The notes below the pieces were generated by a model. It was not told the origin of the DNA and did not search any database. It was given only the letters and a program-made list of their open reading frames with translations. From Pseudonocardia humida (GTDB lineage Bacteria > Actinomycetota > Actinomycetes > Mycobacteriales > Pseudonocardiaceae), in contig NZ_JAGSOV010000051.1 of the NCBI RefSeq assembly GCF_023898865.1, positions 1-64,000 of the forward strand: 64,000 bases of DNA, given 5' to 3'. The translations under genes and the position numbers were made by a program. Each line of letters opens with the position of its first letter. Positions within the stretch are counted from its first letter, which is position 1. Shown here piece after piece: positions 1 through 8,431 of the stretch.

Positions 1-30
1 GCCGCCCCCGACGCCCTCCCCCGCCCCCCC

Positions 31-52
31 CCCCGCCCCCCCGGGGGCGGGG
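31..52. terminator. GC hairpin upstream of prfA
   Basis: Perfect inverted repeat with arms CCCCGCCCCC and GGGGGCGGGG and a 2-nt loop, followed by a short C run. It sits between the window edge and the prfA start, so it may terminate the unseen upstream gene (rpmE in many actinobacteria, by recall). No U tract follows. The tract is so C/G-rich that the symmetry may be partly compositional. Confidence 0.3.
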
Positions 53-113
53 GGCCCCCCGTCCGCATGTCTGGAGCAGCGGGGTGTCGTGGAACCGGAA
101 GGAGGAGGGGCCC

Positions 114-1175
114 GTGAGTGCATCGACCGTCGACTCGGTGCTGTCCGAGCACGCTGACCTGGAGCTCCGGCTCGCCGACCCGTCCGTGCACGCCGACGCC
201 GGGCAGGCCCGCAAGCTCGGCAGGCGCTACGCCGAGCTCGACCCGATCGTCGCCGTGGCCCGCGAGCTGGCCGCCGTCCGCGACGACCACACCGCCGCCC
301 GCGAGCTGGCCGCCGAGGACCCGGCGTTCGCCGCCGAGGCCGACGAGCTGGCCGCGCGCATCCCCGAGCTGGAGACCAAGCTCGCCCGGCTGCTGGTCCC
401 GCGCGACCCGCACGACGCCGACGACCTCGTCATGGAGGTCAAGTCCGGGGAGGGCGGCGAGGAGTCCGCTCTGTTCGCCGGCGACCTCGTGCGCATGTAC
501 CTGCGCTTCGCCGAGCGCCGCGGCTGGACCACCGAGGTCCTCGACTCCGTCCCCTCCGACCTGGGCGGAGTCAAGGACATCACGCTGACCATCAAGTCGC
601 GCACCCCGACGGCCGACGGCGTCTGGTCGGCGCTGAAGTTCGAGGGCGGCGTGCACCGCGTGCAGCGGGTGCCGGTCACCGAGTCGCAGGGCCGCGTGCA
701 CACGTCCGCGGCCGGGGTCCTGGTCTACCCGGACGTCGCCGACGACGCCGAGGTCGAGATCGACGAGAAGGACCTGCGCGTCGACGTGTTCCGCTCCTCC
801 GGGCACGGCGGGCAGAGCGTCAACACCACCGACTCCGCCGTGCGGATCACCCACCTGCCCACCGGCATCGTGGTGAGCTGCCAGAACGAGCGCTCCCAGC
901 TGCAGAACAAGGCCAGGGCGATGGAGGTGCTGCGCTCGCGGCTGCAGGCGCAGGCCGAGGCCGAGGCGGCCGAGGTGGCCTCCGCCGACCGCAAGTCGCA
1001 GGTGCGCACGGTCGACCGCTCCGAGCGCATCCGCACCTACAACTTCCCGGAGAACCGGATCTCCGACCACCGCGTCGGCTACAAGGCCTACAACCTGTCG
1101 GCCGTCCTCGACGGCGAGCTCGACGGCGTCGTCGAGGCCCTCACCGCCGCCGAGCGGGCCGAAGCGGTCGGCTGA
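114..1175 (+). CDS. prfA: Peptide chain release factor 1
   Basis: Class I release factor that recognises UAA/UAG and triggers peptidyl-tRNA hydrolysis on the ribosome. The protein is 353 aa, a normal RF1 length. The catalytic GGQ is at residues 232-234 (SGHGGQSVN) and the stop-codon-reading tripeptide is PVT in [12 protein letters not shown], which marks RF1 rather than RF2. I start at GTG 114 because GGAAGGAGGAGG lies just upstream at 97-108; an in-frame ATG-type extension from 84 would bury that ribosome site. The next gene is prmC, the methyltransferase that modifies this GGQ glutamine, so substrate and enzyme are neighbours. Confidence 0.97.
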   Translation: MSASTVDSVLSEHADLELRLADPSVHADAGQARKLGRRYAELDPIVAVARELAAVRDDHTAARELAAEDPAFAAEADELAARIPELETKLARLLVPRDPHDADDLVMEVKSGEGGEESALFAGDLVRMYLRFAERRGWTTEVLDSVPSDLGGVKDITLTIKSRTPTADGVWSALKFEGGVHRVQRVPVTESQGRVHTSAAGVLVYPDVADDAEVEIDEKDLRVDVFRSSGHGGQSVNTTDSAVRITHLPTGIVVSCQNERSQLQNKARAMEVLRSRLQAQAEAEAAEVASADRKSQVRTVDRSERIRTYNFPENRISDHRVGYKAYNLSAVLDGELDGVVEALTAAERAEAVG

Positions 1176-1201
1176 TCCGGCCGCCACGCCGCGTCCGGAG
1201 G

Positions 1202-1250
1202 GCCACCATCAGGACGCCGGGCGCCAGGATGGTGGCTTTCCTGACGTCCG
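1202..1250. repeat. Intergenic palindromic element, GAAAGCCAC core
   Basis: The prfA-prmC gap holds an inverted repeat GCCACCATC (1202-1210) / GATGGTGGC (1228-1236). Its right part reads GGTGGCTTTCCTGACGTCC. On the minus strand this is GTCAGGAAAGCCACC, which matches the arms of the element at 2156-2216. It probably belongs to a dispersed repeat family. It overlaps the leader of prmC, so it could also act on that message. Confidence 0.55.
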
Positions 1251-1266
1251 GGCGGGGGAGGGTGCG

Positions 1267-2145
1267 GTGAAGAGGCAGCCGCTGCGGCTGGCGCTCATGC
1301 GGGCCGAGCAGGTGCTGGCCGAGGCGGGCATCGCGACCCCGCGCGTCGACGCCGAGGTGCTCGCCGCGTCCGTGCTCGGGATCGAGCGGGGCAAGCTGCT
1401 GATGCACCCGATGGTCGAGCCCACCGCGGTCGACGAGCTGAACGCCCTGGTCGAGCGCCGGACCACCCGGGAACCGCTGCAGCACCTGCTCGGCGTCGCG
1501 GCGCTCGGCCCGGTCACGGTGGCGGTCGGGCGGGGGGTGTTCACCCCGCGCCCGGAGACCGAGCTGATGGTCGAATGGGGCCTCGCGCAGATCGCGGAGC
1601 GCCCGAGACCGCTGGTCGTCGACCTGTGCACGGGCACGGCGGCCATCGCGCTGGCCGTCGCCACCCGCAGGCCCGACGCCGTGGTGCACGCCGTCGAGGC
1701 CGACGCCGCCGCCCTGACCTGGGCCCGGCGCAACATCGCCGAGCACGTCGAGTCCGGGGGCAGCCCCGTCACGCTGCACCACGCCGACGTGCGCAGGCCC
1801 GACCTGCTGCTGGAGCTCGAGTCGCAGGTCGACCTGGTGCTCTGCAACCCGCCGTACGTACCCGACGGCGCCGTGCTGCCGCCCGAGGTCACCGACTGGG
1901 ACCCGCGCGTCGCCGTCTTCGCCGGCCCCGACGGCCTCGACGTCATCCGCCCGGTCATCGCCGCCTCCGCCGGGTTGCTGCGCTACGGCGGGGCGATGGC
2001 GATCGAGCACGACGACACCCACGGCGAGGTCGTGCCCGCGCTTCTGCGCAGGCGCAAGGTGCTCACCGACGTCGCCGAGCACCACGACCTGGCCGGTCGC
2101 CCCCGCTTCGCCACCGCCCGCCGCCGCTCGCCCGCCACCTCCTGA
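1267..2145 (+). CDS. prmC: Release factor glutamine N5-methyltransferase
   Basis: SAM-dependent enzyme (HemK/PrmC) that methylates the glutamine of the GGQ motif in RF1/RF2. The protein is 292 aa. The N-terminal helical release-factor-binding domain covers about residues 1-95. The Rossmann methyltransferase domain follows, with the SAM loop DLCTGTAAIALAVA and the diagnostic NPPY at residues 194-197 (LCNPPYVPDG). The GTG start at 1267 follows a purine-rich GGGGGAGGG. It lies downstream of prfA in the same direction, and a repeat element sits in the 91-nt gap, so cotranscription is likely but not certain. Confidence 0.95.
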   Translation: MKRQPLRLALMRAEQVLAEAGIATPRVDAEVLAASVLGIERGKLLMHPMVEPTAVDELNALVERRTTREPLQHLLGVAALGPVTVAVGRGVFTPRPETELMVEWGLAQIAERPRPLVVDLCTGTAAIALAVATRRPDAVVHAVEADAAALTWARRNIAEHVESGGSPVTLHHADVRRPDLLLELESQVDLVLCNPPYVPDGAVLPPEVTDWDPRVAVFAGPDGLDVIRPVIAASAGLLRYGGAMAIEHDDTHGEVVPALLRRRKVLTDVAEHHDLAGRPRFATARRRSPATS

Positions 2146-2155
2146 CCCCCGCCCG

Positions 2156-2216
2156 CGAGTTCGGGAAAGCCACGTTCCGGAACTGTGCGGGCAGGATCGT
2201 GGCTTTCCTGAACTCG
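2156..2216. repeat. 23-bp inverted repeat, GAAAGCCAC family
   Basis: Left arm 2156-2178 and right arm 2194-2216 are inverted copies of each other with 21 of 23 positions matching, separated by 15 nt. Each arm contains GGAAAGCCACG. The element fills most of the 125-nt gap between prmC and the Sua5 gene. It could fold as an RNA hairpin (terminator or attenuator) or be a dispersed intergenic repeat; a related half copy is at 1202-1250. Confidence 0.7.
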
Positions 2217-2270
2217 GAGGTGGGGAGGGGCGAGCGATCGGGCGAGCGGGGGCGCTCGTAGGCTCGGCCG

Positions 2271-2921
2271 GTGGCCAGCACGACGTACGACTGCTCCGAC
2301 CCGGACGACCGCACCGCCGGGCTCGCCGCCGCCGCCCGCGCCGTGCGCGCCGGCAGGCTCGTGGTGCTGCCCACCGACACCGTCTACGGCATCGGCTGCG
2401 ACGCGTTCTCCGCGACCGCCGTCGCGGCGCTGCTCAAGGCCAAGAACCGCGGCCCCGACATGCCCGTCCCCGTCCTGGTCGGCTCTTGGACCACCATCGA
2501 CGGCCTGGTCCTCGGCGTCCCCAAGACCGCCCGCGACCTGATCGAGGCCTTCTGGCCCGGCGGGCTGTCCATCGTGCTGCCGCACGCGCCGTCTCTGGCC
2601 TGGGACCTCGGCCGGACCCGCGGCACGGTGATGCTGCGGATGCCGCTGCACCCGGTGGCGCTGGAGCTGCTGCGCGACGTGGGCCCGATGGCGGTGTCCA
2701 GCGCGAACGTCTCCGGGCAGGCGCCGGCCTCCGACGCCGCGGAGGCGGAGGCGCAGCTGGGGGCGAGCGTGTCGGTGTACCTGGACGGGGGGCCGTCGGG
2801 GGAGCCGGTGGCCTCCACGGTGGTGGACCTGACCGGGGACGTGCCGCGGGTGCTGCGGGAGGGCGCGGTGTCGACGGCGGAGGTCGCCGAGGTCCTGGGC
2901 CGCGAGGTCGCCGTCGCCTGA
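2271..2921 (+). CDS. tsaC: L-threonylcarbamoyladenylate synthase (Sua5/YrdC)
   Basis: Makes threonylcarbamoyl-AMP from threonine, bicarbonate and ATP for the t6A37 modification of ANN-decoding tRNAs. The 216-aa protein is a single YrdC domain without the extra C-terminal Sua5 domain. Visible signatures are LPTDTVYGIGCDA near residue 30, the KAKNRGPDMPVPVLV segment, and the SSANVSG nucleotide-binding motif near residue 145. Start is GTG 2271. This is the equivalent of M. tuberculosis Rv1301 in conserved order after prmC. A hairpin at 2989-3022 closes the unit before the convergent TetR gene. Confidence 0.93.
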   Translation: MASTTYDCSDPDDRTAGLAAAARAVRAGRLVVLPTDTVYGIGCDAFSATAVAALLKAKNRGPDMPVPVLVGSWTTIDGLVLGVPKTARDLIEAFWPGGLSIVLPHAPSLAWDLGRTRGTVMLRMPLHPVALELLRDVGPMAVSSANVSGQAPASDAAEAEAQLGASVSVYLDGGPSGEPVASTVVDLTGDVPRVLREGAVSTAEVAEVLGREVAVA

Positions 2922-2988
2922 CGGGCTGAGCTGGTCCGGAGTTCGCTTCGGTGGCGCGGCCTGCCGGTGTTGGCGGGTGAGTGGTACG

Positions 2989-3022
2989 TCAGCGGGGTTC
3001 GGAGGGGTGGTGACCCCGCTGA
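2989..3022. terminator. Hairpin between convergent tsaC and TetR genes
   Basis: Perfect 10-bp arms TCAGCGGGGT (2989-2998) and ACCCCGCTGA (3013-3022) with a 14-nt loop, placed between two genes that end toward each other. It is a candidate bidirectional terminator without a U tract, which is common in high-GC actinobacteria. Confidence 0.5.
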
Positions 3023-3071
3023 GGTGCCGCTCGACCGATGTCGATCACCCGCGGGCGGCGCCGGCCGAGCC

Positions 3072-3746
3072 CTACGGCAGCCCGACCAGGTCGGCGAGCC
3101 GGTCGACCGCCCCGCCGAAGAACCGGGCGTGCTCGATCACGGCGTTGTGGGTCTGCCCGAACAGCTCGAAGCTGATCGCGCCGTAGATGCCGCTCCAGGC
3201 CTGGAGGGCGCGCGCCGCCACCCCGGGGGGCAGGCCGAGCTGGTCGCCGAGGCCGGGGACGAGGGTGGTGTCGGAGTCGTCGGCGATCGCGGTCACCTCG
3301 CCGCGGGCCACCCCGTCGGCGACGACGCGGCACAGCAGCAGCCCCACCCGCGTCCCGGGGGCGATGGTGGCTTCGGGGGCGGCGTAGCCGGGGACCGGGG
3401 AGCCGTAGAGCAGCGCGTACTCGTGGGGGTGCGCCACGGCCCACTCGCGGGCGGCGCGGCAGGCGGCGTGCCAGCGGCCGCGCAGGTCGTCGCGGGTGAC
3501 GGCGGCCTCGGCGCGTTCGGCGGCCTCGCCGAGCGCGTTGTAGGCGTCGAGGATGAGGGCGGTGAGCAGGTCGTCGCGGCTGGGGAAGTAGCGGTAGACC
3601 GCGGAGGAGGCCATGCCCAGCTCGCGGGCGACGGCGCGCAGGGACAGGGCGGCCGCCCCGGCGGAGGCGAGGTGCCTGCGGGCGACGTCGGCGATCTCGC
3701 GGGTCAGCTCGGCGCGCACCCGGGCGCGGGTTCCGGCAGCGGTCAT
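3072..3746 (-). CDS. TetR/AcrR family transcriptional regulator
   Basis: A 224-aa repressor-type protein. The N-terminal helix-turn-helix is clear (SLRAVARELGMASSAVYRYFPSRDDLLTAL, roughly residues 30-60). The C-terminal ligand domain contains AWSGIYGAISFELFGQ, resembling the WHG-type TetR C-terminal domain. I start at ATG 3746 (MTAAGTRARVR); a longer in-frame extension would run toward the glyA start. It is divergent from glyA with a 101-nt shared upstream region and convergent with tsaC. The regulated gene is unknown; glyA or the regulator itself are natural candidates. This gene and glyA interrupt an order otherwise shared with mycobacteria. Confidence 0.88.
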   Translation of the reverse strand: MTAAGTRARVRAELTREIADVARRHLASAGAAALSLRAVARELGMASSAVYRYFPSRDDLLTALILDAYNALGEAAERAEAAVTRDDLRGRWHAACRAAREWAVAHPHEYALLYGSPVPGYAAPEATIAPGTRVGLLLCRVVADGVARGEVTAIADDSDTTLVPGLGDQLGLPPGVAARALQAWSGIYGAISFELFGQTHNAVIEHARFFGGAVDRLADLVGLP

Positions 3747-3847
3747 CGGCCGAGTGTCGCAGATGCGCAGAGCAGTGGCAACAATCGAGAGCGGCGATCT
3801 GCGGGTTGGGACGTGCGGCGGAGGCGGCGCGAGTACGGTTGACGACC

Positions 3848-5128
3848 GTGACGACACCGTTCTGGGGCCCCGACTTCGCCGCGCTCCAGCACCAGGACCC
3901 GGAGATCGCCGGAGTGGTGCTGGACGAGCTCGAGCGCCTCCGCGGCGGGCTGCAGCTGATCGCCAGCGAGAACCTGACCAGCCCGGCGGTGCTCGCCGCG
4001 CTCGGGTCCACCCTGTCGAACAAGTACGCCGAGGGCTACCCCGGCCGCCGCTACTACGGCGGCTGCCAGGTCGTCGACCAGGCCGAGGAGATCGGCAACG
4101 CGCGGGCCAAGCAGCTCTTCGGCGCCGAGCACGTCAACCTCCAGCCGCACTCCGGCGCGCAGGCCAACTTCGCGGTCTACGCGGCGTTCGCCCAGCCCGG
4201 CGACACGGTGCTGGCGATGGACCTCAAGCAGGGCGGCCACCTGACGCACGGCAGCAAGGTCAGCTTCTCCGGCAAGTGGTTCAACGCGGTCTCCTACACG
4301 GTCCGCCAGGACACCGAGCTCATCGACTACGACCAGGTCCGCGACCTGGCCCGCGAGCACCGGCCGAAGATGATCATCGCCGGGGCCACCGCCTACCCCC
4401 GCCTGATCGACTTCGCGGCGTTCCGGGAGATCGCCGACGAGGTCGGCGCCAAGCTCATGGTCGACGCCGCCCACTTCATCGGGCTGGTGGCCGGCAAGGC
4501 CATCCCGTCGCCGGTGCCGTTCGCCGACGTCGTCACGGCGACCACGCACAAGGTCCTGCGCGGCCCCCGCGGCGGGATGGTCCTGGCCCGCGCGGAGCAC
4601 GCCAAGGCCATCGACAAGGCCGTGTTCCCGTTCTCCCAGGGCGGCCCGCTGATGCACGCCGTCGCGGCCAAGGCCGTGGCCATGCGCGAGGCGGCCCAGC
4701 CCGAGTACCAGGCCTACGCCAACCAGGTCATCGCCAACGCCCAGGCGCTCACCAAGAGCCTGGAGGCCGAGGGCATGCGGGCCGTCTCCGGCGGCACCGA
4801 CACCCACCTGGCGCTGGTCGACCTGCGTCCGATCGGGGTCACCGGCGACCAGGCCGAGAGCCGCTGCGACGCCGCCCGCATCACCCTGAACAAGAACTCC
4901 ATCCCCTACGACCCGGCCCCGCCGCTGCGCCCGTCGGGGCTGCGGGTGGGCTCGCCGAGCAGCACCACCCAGGGGATGACCGAGATCGAGATGGCCGAGG
5001 TCGGCTCGCTGCTGGGGCGGGCGGTCAAGGCCGAGCAGGGCACCCCGGCCGGCGACGCCGAGCTGGCCGCGGTGGCCGAGTCGGTCTCCGCGCTGGTGGC
5101 GCGCTTCCCGGCGTACCCGCAGGGCTGA
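3848..5128 (+). CDS. glyA: Serine hydroxymethyltransferase
   Basis: PLP enzyme interconverting serine and glycine with tetrahydrofolate, supplying one-carbon units. The 426-aa protein has the family hallmarks: LIASENLTSPAVL, NKYAEGYPGRRYYGG, QPHSGAQAN, the PLP aspartate region VDAAHFIGLVAG, and the Schiff-base lysine in TTHKVLRGPRGG. The residue after that lysine is Val where most GlyA proteins have Thr. I chose GTG 3848, giving MTTPFWGPDF; an upstream in-frame start at 3806 exists. It is followed after 13 nt by the rfe-like gene, so they may be cotranscribed. Whether this is the only glyA copy cannot be told from the window. Confidence 0.93.
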   Translation: MTTPFWGPDFAALQHQDPEIAGVVLDELERLRGGLQLIASENLTSPAVLAALGSTLSNKYAEGYPGRRYYGGCQVVDQAEEIGNARAKQLFGAEHVNLQPHSGAQANFAVYAAFAQPGDTVLAMDLKQGGHLTHGSKVSFSGKWFNAVSYTVRQDTELIDYDQVRDLAREHRPKMIIAGATAYPRLIDFAAFREIADEVGAKLMVDAAHFIGLVAGKAIPSPVPFADVVTATTHKVLRGPRGGMVLARAEHAKAIDKAVFPFSQGGPLMHAVAAKAVAMREAAQPEYQAYANQVIANAQALTKSLEAEGMRAVSGGTDTHLALVDLRPIGVTGDQAESRCDAARITLNKNSIPYDPAPPLRPSGLRVGSPSSTTQGMTEIEMAEVGSLLGRAVKAEQGTPAGDAELAAVAESVSALVARFPAYPQG

Positions 5129-5141
5129 CCACCCCCCGCCC

Positions 5142-6359
5142 GTGACCCCACCCGAGTTCGCCACCCAGCTGATCCTCCCGTTCCGGGAGTACCTGCTGGC
5201 CGGGTTCACCGCGGCGGTGATCACCTTCCTGCTGGTCGGGCCGGTGCGGGTGCTGGCGCTGCGGCTGGGCGCGGTGGCCTGGCCGCGCGGGCGCGACGTG
5301 CACGTCACCCCGACCCCGCGCTGGGGCGGGGTGGCGATGCTCGGCGGCGTCCTGGCCGGCGTCGGCATGGCCTACCAGCTGCCCGCGCTGCGGCTGGCCT
5401 TCGACTCGTTCGAGGTCATCGCGGTGATGGGGGCGGCGGCGCTGCTGGTGCTGGTCGGCGCCCTTGACGACAAGTACGACCTCGACGCGCTGACCAAGTT
5501 CGCCGGCCAGATCACCGCGGCCGGTGTGCTGGTCATCTTCGGGATCCAGCTCTACGTGTTCTACATCCCGTGGGGCGGCGGCGGGCCGGGCCCGATCTCC
5601 GGCTCGATCCTGGTGCTGGGCACCAACCAGAGCGCGCTGCTCACCGTGCTGCTCACCGTGGCGCTGGTCAACGCGATGAACTTCGTCGACGGCCTGGACG
5701 GGCTGGCCGCCGGCATCGGGATGATCGCGGCGACGGCGATCGGGCTGTTCGCCATCGGGCTGGTGCACCGGGTCGGCAACGACCCGACGGCGTACTCGCC
5801 CGCGCTGATCGCCGTCGTGCTCGCGGGGGCCTGCCTTGGCTTCCTGCCGCACAACTTCAACCCCGCGCGCATCTTCATGGGCGACTCCGGCTCGATGCTC
5901 ATCGGGCTGCTGCTGGCCGCGGCCACCACCAGCGCGTCCGGGCGGATGGCGAACACCGGGCTGGCGGGCACCGACTTCATCGGCCTGTTCGCCCCGCTGG
6001 TGGTGCTGGCCGCGGTGGGGTTCGTGCCGCTGCTCGACCTGCTGCTCGCGGTGGTGCGCCGCACCCGCAAGGGCCGAAGCCCGTTCAGCCCGGACAAGAT
6101 GCACCTGCACCACCGGATGCTGGAGATCGGCCACAGCCACCGCCGCGCGGTGCTGCTGATCTACCTGTGGGCGGGGGTGCTGGCCTTCGGCGCGGTCGCG
6201 CTGGCGCTCATCGACGACGTGTCGCTGGTGCTGTGGACGAGTGGGGCGGGGCTGCTGGTCGCGGTCATCGCTACCGTGGTGCCGAGGGAACGCCGGCGCG
6301 CGGCGGCCCGCCGCCCCGCGGGGCGGCCGCTACCCGGCGCGCCCACCGCCGGGGATTGA
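5142..6359 (+). CDS. rfe: Polyprenyl-phosphate GlcNAc-1-phosphate transferase (WecA/Rfe type)
   Basis: Integral membrane enzyme of the MraY/WecA family that transfers GlcNAc-1-P to decaprenyl phosphate, the first lipid-linked step of arabinogalactan linker-unit synthesis in mycolata and of related wall polymers. It is 405 aa with about 11 hydrophobic segments. Key motifs are DDKYDLDALTKF (Mg-binding Asp pair), NAMNFVDGLDGLAAG, NPARIFMGDSGS and HLHHRML near the C-terminus. Start is GTG 5142, 13 nt after glyA. It is the positional equivalent of Rv1302. Pseudonocardiaceae lack mycolates but do make arabinogalactan, so that role is plausible though inferred. Confidence 0.92.
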   Translation: MTPPEFATQLILPFREYLLAGFTAAVITFLLVGPVRVLALRLGAVAWPRGRDVHVTPTPRWGGVAMLGGVLAGVGMAYQLPALRLAFDSFEVIAVMGAAALLVLVGALDDKYDLDALTKFAGQITAAGVLVIFGIQLYVFYIPWGGGGPGPISGSILVLGTNQSALLTVLLTVALVNAMNFVDGLDGLAAGIGMIAATAIGLFAIGLVHRVGNDPTAYSPALIAVVLAGACLGFLPHNFNPARIFMGDSGSMLIGLLLAAATTSASGRMANTGLAGTDFIGLFAPLVVLAAVGFVPLLDLLLAVVRRTRKGRSPFSPDKMHLHHRMLEIGHSHRRAVLLIYLWAGVLAFGAVALALIDDVSLVLWTSGAGLLVAVIATVVPRERRRAAARRPAGRPLPGAPTAGD

Positions 6360-6425
6360 CGTGGAACCCTGGGCACGAGCACACGAGCGGCCGGAGACCG
6401 GCCGCGACGAGAAGCGAGGGGCACG

Positions 6426-6857
6426 ATGACCGAACCGAGCCAGGACGCGCCGCACGTGGCGTCGGTCCTCCGGCTGGCCGCGACGATGCAGCGGATCGCG
6501 CTGATCATCGCGGGCGCCACCGCCGTCATCGCCCTGGCCGTCGGGTTCGCGCTGCGCGGGGGCCCCGGCGGCATCGGCGCGGTGGTCGGCGGGGTGGTCG
6601 CGCTGGGGCTGGGCCTGCTGGGCACGGTCGTGATGGCGCGCACCGCACGGGCCACCCCGGCCGGGGTGATGGTGGGCGCGATGGCGGCGTTCGCGGGCAA
6701 GCTGCTCTTCCTGCTGGTCTTCCTGCTGCTGCTGCGCGACACCACCCTGTTCGACAACCAGGCCTTCGCGTTCACGATGCTCGCGGTGACCGTCGCCTAC
6801 ATCACCGGCGAGGTCATCGGGTTCGTCCGGGCCAAGACCCCCGTCATCGACCTCTGA
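6426..6857 (+). CDS. Small ATP-operon membrane protein (Rv1303-like)
   Basis: A 143-aa protein with four hydrophobic segments and a short charged N-terminus (MTEPSQDAPHVASVLRLA). Position between rfe and atpI/atpB is that of M. tuberculosis Rv1303. Proteins at this place are AtpI-like and thought to help ATP synthase assembly or Mg handling, but the function is not established. ATG 6426 follows GAAGCGAGGGGCACG, a usable ribosome site. It lies 66 nt after rfe, with a 192-nt gap before the next atp gene. Confidence 0.8.
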   Translation: MTEPSQDAPHVASVLRLAATMQRIALIIAGATAVIALAVGFALRGGPGGIGAVVGGVVALGLGLLGTVVMARTARATPAGVMVGAMAAFAGKLLFLLVFLLLLRDTTLFDNQAFAFTMLAVTVAYITGEVIGFVRAKTPVIDL

Positions 6858-7049
6858 CCCATCCCCCTGGGGTGTGACGTCGACCTCCTCACGGTTGACG
6901 CGACCGTTATCGATCCGTCTTCTACGACCGATAGAGCCAGGTCGGAGCGGGGTTGCGGGTGCCGCCGGGGGGCCGTCTCCGATCGGATGACCTGACAGGT
7001 AGTCGTCCCAGGTCAAGCCCCGCCAAAGTGCCTGATATGGTCCGTTCCG
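6858..7049 (+). promoter_or_regulatory. Probable atp operon promoter region
   Basis: This 192-nt gap precedes atpI and the whole ATP synthase operon. A good -35-like TTGACG is at 6895-6900, with only a poor -10 match 17-20 nt downstream. A second AT-richer patch CTGATATGG at about 7032-7040 lies just before the atpI start. Neither is a convincing full promoter; the region is proposed from position and the local drop in GC. Confidence 0.3.
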
Positions 7050-7265
7050 ATGGAGTCGGACCGTCCGCCAGGGCGCGAGCCCGTACCGCCGCCCGGCGAC
7101 GCATGGACAGCTCTGTCCTACCTGCTGTCGGGGTTCCTGCTGTTCGGGGGGATCGGCTGGGGTCTGGACCGGCTGTCGGGCACGGGGGCGTTCACGCTGA
7201 TCGGCCTGCTGGTCGGTGGGGCCGCCTCGTTGTACTTGATCTACATCAGGTACGTTAAGTCCTGA
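7050..7265 (+). CDS. atpI: ATP synthase accessory subunit AtpI/AtpZ
   Basis: A 71-aa protein with two transmembrane helices and the AtpZ-type pattern (GGIGWGLDRL in the first hairpin, TLIGLLVGGAASLYLIY in the second). It is the usual first gene of atp operons and is linked to c-ring assembly and cation supply, without being a structural subunit. Start ATG 7050. The real gene is only this short frame; a longer overlapping frame from 6953 is not supported. Confidence 0.82.
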   Translation: MESDRPPGREPVPPPGDAWTALSYLLSGFLLFGGIGWGLDRLSGTGAFTLIGLLVGGAASLYLIYIRYVKS

Positions 7266-7323
7266 TCGTCACGATTCCGCCAGGCCCGGGCCACCCGGCC
7301 GGCGGAACCGGAAGGAGCACTGG

Positions 7324-8103
7324 GTGACCATCCTGGCCACCGCCCCCAGTCCGGGCTTCGACGCACCCGGGGTCGAGGACTTCAACCTGCCGCCGATCTT
7401 CGGCGACGTCACGAAGCCGGTCCTGCAGTTCGTGCTCGCTGCCGTCCTGGTGTGGGCGTTCTTCACGATCACGGCGCGACGGCCGCAACTCGTGCCCGGC
7501 AAGGCGCAGTTCCTCGGCGAGTCGTTCCACGGGATCGTCCGCAACGCGATCGCACGCGACAACATCGGGCACGACTACCTCAAGTACGTGCCCTACCTGA
7601 CCACGTTGTTCGCCTTCATCCTGGTGAACAACCTCTTCGGGATCATCCCGCTCATCCAGTTCCCGTCGTTCTCCCACCCGGGCATGGCCTACGCGCTGGC
7701 CGCCATGTCGTGGCTGATCTACAACGCGATCGGGATCCGGAAGCACGGCTTCGGCGGCTACCTGCGGGTGTCGACCTGGCCGGCCGGCGTGCCGTGGTGG
7801 GTGCGGATCATCCTGACCCCGATCGAGTTCCTGTCGAACATCATCCTGCGGCCGGTCACGCTGTCGCTGCGACTGTTCGGCAACATGTTCGCCGGCCACC
7901 TCCTGCTGCTGGTGTTCATCCTCGGTGGCGAGTACATGCTGCTGCACTCCGAGTCGCTCGTGGTGAACCTGCTCTCCCCGTTCGCGTTCGCGATGGGCAT
8001 CGTCTTCACCTTCTTCGAGGCCTTCATCCAGGTGGTGCAGGCCTACGTGTTCACCATCCTCACGGCGTCCTACATCGGCACCGTGCTCGCCGACGACCAC
8101 TAG
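7324..8103 (+). CDS. atpB: ATP synthase Fo subunit a
   Basis: Stator membrane subunit forming the proton half-channels against the c-ring. It is 259 aa with 5-6 transmembrane segments. The essential arginine is in [16 protein letters not shown], and the helix [25 protein letters not shown] near the C-terminus is typical. GTG 7324 is preceded by GGAAGGAG with good spacing. Confidence 0.97.
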   Translation: MTILATAPSPGFDAPGVEDFNLPPIFGDVTKPVLQFVLAAVLVWAFFTITARRPQLVPGKAQFLGESFHGIVRNAIARDNIGHDYLKYVPYLTTLFAFILVNNLFGIIPLIQFPSFSHPGMAYALAAMSWLIYNAIGIRKHGFGGYLRVSTWPAGVPWWVRIILTPIEFLSNIILRPVTLSLRLFGNMFAGHLLLLVFILGGEYMLLHSESLVVNLLSPFAFAMGIVFTFFEAFIQVVQAYVFTILTASYIGTVLADDH

Positions 8104-8174
8104 GTCGTCCCGCCTCCCCCCGTACTGAGGGTCCGCCGGGACGCACCGCGGACCGAACGAAAGGAAAGTTTGCA

Positions 8175-8393
8175 ATGGTTCTCGGTAACCTGAACGTCGT
8201 CGGTTACGGCCTCGCCGCCATCGGCCCGGGCATCGGCGTGGGCATCGTCTTCGCCGCCTTCATCAACGGCGTCGCCCGCCAGCCGGAGGCCCGCGGCCAG
8301 CTGCAGGGCATCGCGTTCATCGGCATGGCGCTGTCCGAGGCGCTCGCGATCCTGGGCCTGGTCCTCGCCTTCGCGTTGCCCTACCAGGTGTGA
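8175..8393 (+). CDS. atpE: ATP synthase Fo subunit c
   Basis: Proton-carrying ring subunit, 72 aa, two transmembrane helices joined by the polar loop ARQPEARGQ that contacts gamma and epsilon. The ion-binding carboxylate is Glu55 ([11 protein letters not shown]). The first helix carries the glycine-rich [10 protein letters not shown] packing motif. ATG 8175 follows AAAGGAAAG. Around Glu55 the sequence differs from the mycobacterial bedaquiline site: Leu and Ala where M. tuberculosis has Ala63 and Tyr64 (alignment by eye). Confidence 0.97.
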   Translation: MVLGNLNVVGYGLAAIGPGIGVGIVFAAFINGVARQPEARGQLQGIAFIGMALSEALAILGLVLAFALPYQV

Positions 8394-8431
8394 CCAAGCC
8401 CGGCAGCCGGTCGTAGGCCGAGGAGACAGCC

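Noticed and set aside
1-60. Poly-C/G tract as a replication or mobile-element feature
   Set aside because: It is at the window edge, contains only a short simple hairpin, and composition alone explains it.
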